The position numbers and the translations under genes were made by a program. The notes beneath the pieces were generated by a model. That model was not told the origin of the DNA. It saw only the letters and a list, made by a program, of their open reading frames with translations, and searched no databases. Positions 7,926-13,509 of a stretch of DNA of 20,134 nucleotides are shown piece after piece. Numbering within the stretch: the first letter of the stretch is position 1; each line of letters begins with the position of its first letter. Source of the stretch: Pseudomonadota bacterium (GTDB lineage Bacteria; Pseudomonadota; Gammaproteobacteria; Steroidobacterales; Steroidobacteraceae); contig QGVD01000069.1 of the NCBI GenBank assembly GCA_003242685.1, positions 1 through 20,134 on the forward strand, in the 5' to 3' direction.

Positions 7926-9235
7926 CAGCGGCGTTCCAGCCTCATGTACAGGGGATGTCTGGTGCGCAGGTTGATCTGCGCCTCGAGCTCGATGGGCCGC
8001 TCGGGCACGAACGTGAGCCGGTAGCGGCGCGCCACCTTGTAGAGGTGCATCAGCATCTCGTAGATCGCGAAAGTCTCGCCGATGCAGTGCCGCGGACCGG
8101 CGGCGAAGGGCATGAACGCGAAGCGCGGCCGCTCGGCCTCGTTCTCGGGCGCGAAGCGATCGGGATCGAAGCGATCCGGATCCTTCCAGTAGCGCGGATG
8201 CCGGTGCAGCAGATAGAGATTGAGCAGCACGTCGGTGCCCGGAGGAATCGTATAGCCGCTCAGCACGTCGGGCCCGATGGTGCGCCTCGAGAGCAGCCAG
8301 CCGGGCGGATACAGACGCAGCGCCTCGTTGATCACCTGCTGCGCGTAGGTCAGAGACTCCATCTGAGCGAGGCTCGGCGCGGGCTCCTCGACCGTGGCGG
8401 CGATTTCCGCGTGCAGCCGCGCGTCGACGTCCGGGTGCTGCGAGAGCAGGTACCACGTCCAGTTGAGCCCGCTCGCGGTCGTCTCGTGGCCGGCGACGAT
8501 GAGCGTCATGATCTCGTCGATGAGCTCGCGCTCGCTCATCGCATCGCCCGTTTCCTTGTCGCGCGCGTTCATGAGCATCGCGACGTAGTCGAAGTGCTCC
8601 TCGGGCTCGCTGCGCCGGCGCCGGATCAGCTCGGCGACGAGCCGGGTGAGCGAACGGAACTTGTACGCGAACTGGAGATTGCGGGCGGGCTCGCGGCTCA
8701 CCACTTCGAAGGGATTGGCACCGAGCTGCTGCGTGAGCCGGTCGAGATCGCGTCCGAAGATCGCGCGCAGCACGATGTCGAGCGTCAGCTCGCTCATGTC
8801 GTCGGTGACGTTGACGAGCTCGCCGCGGGCGGCCTGCGCCTCCCAGCGCTCGATCAGCTTCTCGTTGGCCGCGGCGATCACCTGAGCGAACTGGGTGATC
8901 ACGCGGCGGTGGAAGAGGGGCTGCATCATGTAGCGCTGGCGACGCCAGAACTCGCCCTCGCTGGTCATGATGCCGTTGCCGAGGAGGATCTTGACCCGGT
9001 CCAGCCCGACGCCCTTGGTGTAGTTGCGGTGGTTCGCCACCAGCACACGCTTGACGTCGTCGGGGTGATGGATGACGTACGTCCAGGACTTGCGGCCCGG
9101 CGCGTAGACCCGGTAGATGTCGCCGTGGCGCTCGAAGAGCTCCTTCATCCGCTCCAGGGAGTCGTCCGTGGAGCCGACGTCGAACTGCAGCTCGGACGTG
9201 GGCGGCACGCGTTGCGCGGTTTCGGTGGCGTTCAT
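7925..9235 (-). CDS. Cytochrome P450, fatty-acid-hydroxylase-like
   Basis: A soluble bacterial P450 of 436 residues that probably oxidises an acyl chain. Numbered from the ATG at 9235, it has the I-helix oxygen-binding motif AGHETT (248-253), the K-helix ExxR in EALR (304-307), the PDRFDPDRF region, and the haem loop FAAGPRHCIG with Cys384 as iron ligand. The I-helix context and overall sequence resemble CYP4/CYP102-like fatty-acid hydroxylases more than sterol or camphor enzymes; this is a judgement by eye. Its stop overlaps the ligase-carrier start, which suggests the carrier-bound acyl chain could be the substrate. No ferredoxin or reductase partner lies in the window. An ATG at 9262 would add nine residues. 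I prefer 9235 because a -10-like TAGAAT lies at 9266-9271 on this strand. Confidence 0.92.
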   Translation of the reverse strand: MNATETAQRVPPTSELQFDVGSTDDSLERMKELFERHGDIYRVYAPGRKSWTYVIHHPDDVKRVLVANHRNYTKGVGLDRVKILLGNGIMTSEGEFWRRQRYMMQPLFHRRVITQFAQVIAAANEKLIERWEAQAARGELVNVTDDMSELTLDIVLRAIFGRDLDRLTQQLGANPFEVVSREPARNLQFAYKFRSLTRLVAELIRRRRSEPEEHFDYVAMLMNARDKETGDAMSERELIDEIMTLIVAGHETTASGLNWTWYLLSQHPDVDARLHAEIAATVEEPAPSLAQMESLTYAQQVINEALRLYPPGWLLSRRTIGPDVLSGYTIPPGTDVLLNLYLLHRHPRYWKDPDRFDPDRFAPENEAERPRFAFMPFAAGPRHCIGETFAIYEMLMHLYKVARRYRLTFVPERPIELEAQINLRTRHPLYMRLERR

Positions 9236-9236
9236 G
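9233..9236. other. Shared CATG: divergent start codons of the P450 and PPTase genes
   Basis: The palindrome CATG supplies ATG on the + strand at 9234-9236 (phosphopantetheinyl transferase) and ATG on the - strand at 9235-9233 (P450). With these starts the two genes overlap by two bases and have no intergenic region, so each leader and promoter must lie inside the other's coding sequence. A GGTGG at 9224-9228 could serve as ribosome binding site for the + gene. No clear site is visible for the - gene. If the P450 instead starts at 9262, the overlap grows to 29 bases. Confidence 0.5.
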
Positions 9237-9884
9237 CAGGGCAGTGAGGCTACGCAGATCATCCTATTCTACTCGGACCTGCGCGACCGGTGGCCGCAGC
9301 AGGAGGCCGCGCGTCTGCAGCGGGCGCTGCCGTACGCGAAGCGCCTGAACACGCATACGGACTTTCCGCAGGTGCGGGCGACGCTCGCGGGCATCGCGCT
9401 CGCGCTGCAGGTGCTGCGCCACGTCGCATCGCGCGCCGTGGACGCGCGTGAGCTGCGCTTCCCGGCCGGAGGCAAGCCGTACGTGGAGGATCTGCCCGAT
9501 TTCAGCATCAGTCATTCGGGTGTCTGGGTGGCCTGTGCGGTCGCGTCGCGCGGCCGAATCGGCCTCGACATCGAGGCCGCGCGTGCCCTCGACCCTCGCG
9601 CGCTGCGCCTGGTTGCGGCGGGGAAGGGGAGCGGGCCGCTGGAGGAGGGCGAAGCGCTTCGACTGTGGACGGCAAAGGAGGCCGCGCTCAAGGCTCTCGG
9701 CGCGTCGCTCGCCGAAGCTGCGGCGGTGCAAGTGGGCGAGACGCGTGTCGCCTTTCGCGGACAGTCGCTGTATCGCCAGGACCTCGAGACCTTCGCCCCT
9801 GATGCCGCGTGTCTGGTGACGAGCGAGCCCGCGCGCGAGCCTGCGATCCGGCGCCTCGCGCTCGAGGAAGCATTCGCGCTGTGA
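9234..9884 (+). CDS. 4'-phosphopantetheinyl transferase, Sfp/EntD type
   Basis: A 216-residue enzyme that transfers phosphopantetheine from coenzyme A to a serine of carrier proteins. The signature motifs are present: SISHSG at residues 91-96, the magnesium-binding GLDIE at 110-114, and WTAKEAALK at 145-153 with its catalytic Glu and Lys. The length fits the short, monomeric Sfp-type enzymes used for secondary-metabolite carriers rather than the AcpS type of primary fatty-acid synthesis. It lies head to head with the P450 and ligase-carrier pair, and the carrier domain (Ser610 of the ligase fusion) is its obvious local client; this partnership is inferred. The start is the ATG in the shared CATG. 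A GTG at 9225 in frame is a weaker alternative. Confidence 0.88.
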   Translation: MQGSEATQIILFYSDLRDRWPQQEAARLQRALPYAKRLNTHTDFPQVRATLAGIALALQVLRHVASRAVDARELRFPAGGKPYVEDLPDFSISHSGVWVACAVASRGRIGLDIEAARALDPRALRLVAAGKGSGPLEEGEALRLWTAKEAALKALGASLAEAAAVQVGETRVAFRGQSLYRQDLETFAPDAACLVTSEPAREPAIRRLALEEAFAL

Positions 9885-9906
9885 TGGCGGCGGCCGGACT
9901 TCGGGA

Positions 9907-9924
9907 GGTGAAGGCTGTTTCACC
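9907..9924 (+). terminator. Small hairpin after the PPTase gene
   Basis: GGTGAA at 9907-9912 pairs with TTCACC at 9919-9924 around a six-base loop, 22 bases past the PPTase stop. No T-run follows, so intrinsic termination is doubtful. The rest of the 201-base gap (9885-10085) shows no gene and no clear promoter. Confidence 0.25.
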
Positions 9925-10085
9925 CCGATGTCCGCCGCGTCTGAGCCCACTTTCACGCAGGCACGCCGAGCGCGTCTCCTTGTGCCGGCCGTTCCGATCA
10001 TCGAAACTTGCGCGCTCCCGGCGGGGCACGCGGGCCCACGCTCGAGCATCCGAGACCCTCAAACGATTCGTCCTCGACGCACAGC

Positions 10086-10841
10086 ATGACCGAAACCGGC
10101 CCGGGCGGCGGCCTGCGCAACACCTTCTACCGGCGGATCACGCGGTCGAGCCGCCGCATGACGCCGGCTCGCCGGCTGCTGTACCGGATCGCGGTGCCGA
10201 TCGGGCTCGGGATCATCCGCTTCTGGTGGCTGACGTGCCGGGTCGTGCGCGTCGAGGGTTCAGAGCACATCGACGCGGCGCTGGCGAAGGCGCCTTCGCT
10301 CATTCCCTGCTACTGGCACCAGCATCAGCTCTTCTGCGGCCGGTATCTCCTCGATCAGCGCGCGCGCGGGCTCAAGGTCGGCTGGCTCATCAGCCCGTCG
10401 GTCGACGGCGAGCTCGGCGCGATGATGGTCCAGCGGCTCGGCGGCTACGTGATCCGCGGCTCCTCGACCTATACCGGCGCGCGGGCGCTGCGCGACTACT
10501 ACCAGGCGCTCGTCAGGGAAGACGTCTCGCCGGCGATCACGCCCGACGGACCGCAGGGGCCGCGCTTCAAGTTCAAGCCCGGCGCGATCCTGCTCGCGCA
10601 GATGTCGGGGCGTCCGATTCTTCCCATGGCCTACGCGGCCTCACGCGCGTGGCTCATCAAGTGGGACAAGTTCGTCATTCCCGTGCCGTTCTCCCGCATC
10701 GCCATCGCCATCGGAGAGCCGCGCTACGTGCCGCGGGTGACGGATGCCGCGCAGATCGAGAATCTGCAGCAGGAGATGGAGCGCGAGCTGCACAGGCTGT
10801 TCAAGGCGGCACACGCGGCGCTGAAGGGTCAGAAAGGATGA
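10086..10841 (+). CDS. DUF374-type lysophospholipid acyltransferase-like protein
   Basis: A 251-residue member of the DUF374 branch of the lysophospholipid acyltransferase superfamily, expected to move an acyl chain onto a membrane lipid or lipid-linked sugar at the inner face of the cytoplasmic membrane. A hydrophobic helix lies at about residues 33-50. The acceptor-site region appears as YWHQHQLF (76-83), and the DUF374 hallmark ITPDGPQGPRFKFKPGAIL covers about 151-169, followed by SGRPILPM. I chose the ATG at 10086 although its ribosome binding site is poor; a TTG at 10008 would add 26 residues of low-complexity sequence. The next gene starts four bases past the stop, so the two are co-transcribed. 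The true acyl donor and acceptor cannot be read from sequence. Confidence 0.82.
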   Translation: MTETGPGGGLRNTFYRRITRSSRRMTPARRLLYRIAVPIGLGIIRFWWLTCRVVRVEGSEHIDAALAKAPSLIPCYWHQHQLFCGRYLLDQRARGLKVGWLISPSVDGELGAMMVQRLGGYVIRGSSTYTGARALRDYYQALVREDVSPAITPDGPQGPRFKFKPGAILLAQMSGRPILPMAYAASRAWLIKWDKFVIPVPFSRIAIAIGEPRYVPRVTDAAQIENLQQEMERELHRLFKAAHAALKGQKG

Positions 10842-10845
10842 CGCC

Positions 10846-11570
10846 TTGACACTCGAGATCTCGGTCGTCGTGCCCGTGTGCAACGAGGCGGAGAACGTCG
10901 GGCCGCTCGCGCGCGAGATCGCGGCGGCGCTCGCGGGCCGCGAGTTCGAGATCCTCTTCGTCGACGACGGCAGCACCGACGGCACGGCGGATGCCGTGCG
11001 TGCGGCGCGCGAGCAGGGCATTCCCCAGATCAGGCTCCTGCGTCACTCGTTCCGCAGCGGACAGAGCGCGGCGCTCACGACGGGCGTGCGGCACGCGCGC
11101 GCGGAGTGGGTCGGCACGCTCGACGGCGACGGCCGGAACGATCCCGCCGATCTGCCGCGGCTCCTCGCCGCACGCGACGACCCGGGGAAGCCGACGTGGG
11201 CCTCATCATGGGCAACCCCAAAAAGCGGCGGGACACGTGGTTCCGGCGCCTGCAGTCGCGCATCGCGAACGGCGTGCGGAGCGCGCTGCTCGGCGACGGC
11301 ACGCCCGATACGGGCTGCGGCATCAAGCTGCTGCACCGTGACACCTATCTGACGCTCCCGTACTTCGACCACATGCACCGCTTCCTTCCTGCGCTGTACC
11401 AGCGCGCCGGGACGCGCGTGATCTCCATTCCTGTGAACCACCGGCCGCGCACGCGCGGGCAGTCGAAGTACGGCATGCTCGACCGCCTCTGGGTCGGCAT
11501 CGTCGATCTCTTCGGTGTCATGTGGCTCAAGCGCCGCTACCGGCCGGGGCTCACCGTCCGCGAGGAATGA
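10846..11570 (+). pseudogene. GT2 dolichol-phosphate-mannose-synthase/ArnC-like glycosyltransferase, one frameshift
   Basis: The family transfers a sugar from a nucleotide donor to polyprenyl phosphate at the cytoplasmic side of the membrane. The first part starts at TTG 10846, with GAAAGGA at 10831-10837 as ribosome binding site. It reads EISVVVPVCNEAENV, then FVDDGSTDGT and LDGDGRNDPADLP (nucleotide and metal binding). After DDPG the frame breaks, and the homologous continuation (EADVGLIMGNPKKRRDTWF, then TPDTGCGIKLL and YGMLDRLWVGIVDLFGVMWL) is in the next frame. One missing G in the run at 11184-11187 explains it; restored, the protein would be about 241 residues with a normal family ending. 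Both halves are well preserved and the operon neighbours are intact, so an assembly error in a homopolymer is as likely as a real recent mutation. Confidence 0.85.
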
Positions 11571-11573
11571 GCG

Positions 11574-13295
11574 ATGCACGGCTCCGCGGCACCGCTTGCG
11601 CGCAGCGAGGCCTGGAAGCGATCGGACCTGCTGTGGATCGCGCTCGTCGTGCTGGTCTTGATCGCCAGCGGTTTCGGCCTGCGCGATCCGTGGCCGGCCG
11701 ACGAGCCGCGCTTCGCGGCGATCGCTCGCGACATGGTCGCGAGCGGCGACTGGCTGTTCCCGCGGGTGGGCGGCGATCTCTATCAGGACAAACCGCCGCT
11801 CTACTTCTGGCTGCTCGCCGGCGCCCTGGCGCTCACCGGCTCGGTCCGCTGGTCCTTTCTGCTGCCGTCTCTCGCCGCAGCCTGCGGCACGCTCGCGCTC
11901 GTCTACGACATCGTGCGCCGGATGGCCGGCCGCGGCGCGGCACTCGCCGCCGCGCTGCTGCTCGCCAGCACGATCCAGTTCGTGATGGCAACGCGCAGCG
12001 CGCAGATCGACGCGACGCTGTGCCTGCTCACGACGCTGTCGCTCTACGGGCTGCTGCGGCATCTGCTGTTCGGGCCGGCCTGGGGCTGGTATGCGCTCGC
12101 GGGGCTTGCCGCGGGACTCGGCGTCATCACCAAAGGCGTGGGCTTTCTGCCGCTCCTCGCGCTCCTGCCCTATGCCTGGCTGCGCCGCCGCGGCTTCGAG
12201 CCGCTGCCGCGTCTTGCCGGCGGCGCGCGCTGGCTGCTCGCACCGGCCGGCTTTCTCGTCGGGGTCGGCGTGTGGCTCGTGCCGATGCTGATCGTCTCGT
12301 CGACGAGCGGCGATCCGGCGCTCGAGGCGTACCGCGACGAGATCCTGTTCCAGCAGACCGTCGAGCGCTACGCGTCGGCGTGGCATCACGTGCGGCCGTG
12401 GTACTACTTCCTGCTCGAGGTCATCCCGCCGCTCTGGCTGCCTCTCTCACCGCTCTTCATCTGGCTCGTGCCGCGCTGGCGGGATGCGTTCCGGAAACGC
12501 GACGCGCGGGTGTGGCTGCCGCTCGCCTGGATGCTGCTGGTGCTGCTCTTCTTCTCGCTGAGCACCGGCAAGCGCGGCATCTACATCCTGCCGGCACTGC
12601 CTGCGGCGGTGATCGCCGCGGCGCCGTTCCTTCCGGGGCTCTTCGGCCGGCGGGGCGTGGCGCGAGTGAGTCTCGTGCTCGCGGCGGTGCTCATCGTCGT
12701 CGCCGGCGTCTTCACCCTCGCGGCGCTCGCAGGTGCCGAGCAGGTGACGCGTGCGCAGATGCGCATCGGTCTCGAGAGCGTCGCGCCCATCGCGGTCTTC
12801 GCGATCCTGGGTCTCGTCGCGTGGCTCGTGGCGTGGAGGGTGAAGCCGATCCTCGCCTGGCCCGCGGTGCTCGCGTGCCTCGCGACGGTGTGGGCCTTCG
12901 GGATCACGCCGCAGATCGACGCCGAGCGTTCCGCGCGAGCCTTCATGGAGAGCGTGCTCGCGCGCGTGCCGTCCGGAACCGAGCTCGGTCTCGTCGGCTA
13001 TCGCGAGCAGTTCCTGCTGCATCTCGACCGGCCGGTCGTGAACTTCGGGCACCGCAGGTGGCTCGAGGGGCAGCAGGAGAACTATGACGCCGCGCACTGG
13101 CTCAACGCGGGCCCGGACCGGGTGCTGCTCGTTCCCGGTTCGAGTCTCGAGCCGTGCTTCGCCGCGTCGCCGCGGTCCGCCGTGGGGGAGGCGAGCCGCG
13201 AGACCTGGATGCTCGTTCAGGGACCGGCGTCCGAGGACTGTGCCCGGCGTGGCGATCCGGGCCGGGCAATACGTTACGTCCCGCCGACCCACTGA
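11574..13295 (+). CDS. ArnT-like membrane glycosyltransferase (GT83/PMT family)
   Basis: A 573-residue polytopic membrane protein of the ArnT/PMT type, which moves a sugar from a polyprenyl-phosphate carrier to a lipid (such as lipid A) or protein on the periplasmic side. The first periplasmic loop carries the acidic catalytic motif DPWPADEPRFAA (38-49; Asp43-Glu44), followed by LYQDKPPLYFW (69-79), both typical of ArnT. About ten to twelve hydrophobic segments follow up to about residue 460, then a soluble periplasmic C-terminal domain of about 110 residues. GAGGA at 11562-11566 precedes the ATG at 11574, three bases past the preceding glycosyltransferase stop. The donor is presumably the polyprenyl-phosphate sugar made by that neighbour. 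The actual sugar and acceptor are unknown; no arnA, arnB or arnD genes are present, so aminoarabinose should not be assumed. Confidence 0.87.
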   Translation: MHGSAAPLARSEAWKRSDLLWIALVVLVLIASGFGLRDPWPADEPRFAAIARDMVASGDWLFPRVGGDLYQDKPPLYFWLLAGALALTGSVRWSFLLPSLAAACGTLALVYDIVRRMAGRGAALAAALLLASTIQFVMATRSAQIDATLCLLTTLSLYGLLRHLLFGPAWGWYALAGLAAGLGVITKGVGFLPLLALLPYAWLRRRGFEPLPRLAGGARWLLAPAGFLVGVGVWLVPMLIVSSTSGDPALEAYRDEILFQQTVERYASAWHHVRPWYYFLLEVIPPLWLPLSPLFIWLVPRWRDAFRKRDARVWLPLAWMLLVLLFFSLSTGKRGIYILPALPAAVIAAAPFLPGLFGRRGVARVSLVLAAVLIVVAGVFTLAALAGAEQVTRAQMRIGLESVAPIAVFAILGLVAWLVAWRVKPILAWPAVLACLATVWAFGITPQIDAERSARAFMESVLARVPSGTELGLVGYREQFLLHLDRPVVNFGHRRWLEGQQENYDAAHWLNAGPDRVLLVPGSSLEPCFAASPRSAVGEASRETWMLVQGPASEDCARRGDPGRAIRYVPPTH

Positions 13296-13316
13296 GACCC
13301 GGAGGCGCAAGACCCC

Positions 13317-13338
13317 ACCCCGGGCCGGGCGTCGGGGT
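13317..13338 (+). terminator. Hairpin after the ArnT-like gene
   Basis: ACCCCG at 13317-13322 pairs with CGGGGT at 13333-13338 around a ten-base GC-rich loop, 21 bases past the stop codon. There is no T-run after it, so it could be a Rho-assisted or weak terminator. Confidence 0.3.
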
Positions 13339-13369
13339 TCACGAATCCGTGTAGCGACAAAAACTTAGC

Positions 13370-13398
13370 TTGTATTCCTGAAATTCTGTTGAGAGAAT
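13370..13398 (+). promoter_or_regulatory. Weak candidate promoter of the c-di-GMP gene
   Basis: An island of lower GC at about 13350-13412 stands out from the GC-rich surroundings. Within it, TTGTAT (13370-13375) and GAGAAT (13393-13398) are 17 bases apart, a poor but correctly spaced sigma70-type pair. Transcription from here would make a leader of about 105 bases before the ATG at 13510. Confidence 0.3.
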
Positions 13399-13420
13399 CC
13401 CGGCAAACTTCAGAAACAAT

Positions 13421-13498
13421 GGTGATGTGAACTGTGGCCTGCGTCGCGGGCCGTTTCACCAAACCTGTCACACTGACGGCCTGCCAACCGGGGGGAGG
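13421..13498 (+). promoter_or_regulatory. Structured 5' leader with alternative hairpins
   Basis: Two stems share one strand. GGCCTGC (13436-13442) can pair with GCGGGCC (13446-13452), and GGTGA (13421-13425) with TCACC (13456-13460) can close around that stem. Alternatively GCGGGCCGT (13446-13454) can pair with ACGGCCTGC (13476-13484) in a nine-base stem with one wobble. The two forms exclude each other because both use 13446-13452. The second ends ten bases before the Shine-Dalgarno GGAGG (13494-13498). This is the layout of an RNA switch or attenuator, but no known riboswitch consensus matches. The pairing is seen in the sequence; function is inferred. Confidence 0.35.
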
Positions 13499-13509
13499 CT
13501 TTGCGGCGG

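Noticed and set aside
6294..8024. Long + strand open frame (576 codons) opposite the ligase gene
   Set aside because: The translation is low-complexity Arg/Asp/Glu-rich sequence with no motifs, the usual shadow of a GC-rich gene on the other strand.
7926..8456. Upstream extension of the ligase-carrier reading frame to give an 831-residue protein
   Set aside because: The extra part lies antiparallel to nothing recognisable but fully inside the P450 gene in another frame, is Arg/Ala-rich and has no domain; it is an open frame caused by high GC.
10003..10025. GAAACTT as a sigmaE-type -35 for the acyltransferase operon
   Set aside because: No matching -10 (TCTGA-like) is found 16-17 bases downstream.
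11574..13295. Calling the gene arnT (aminoarabinose transfer to lipid A)
   Set aside because: The fold and the DE motif fit the ArnT/PMT superfamily, but no aminoarabinose synthesis genes are present and the superfamily has many other sugars and acceptors.
13400..13435. Resemblance to the c-di-GMP-I (GEMM) riboswitch: GGCAAAC, then GAAA, then GG, upstream of a c-di-GMP gene
   Set aside because: The invariant CGCAAAGC core and the tetraloop-receptor hairpin are missing, and the stem around GAAA pairs poorly. The leader is kept only as an unassigned structured RNA candidate.
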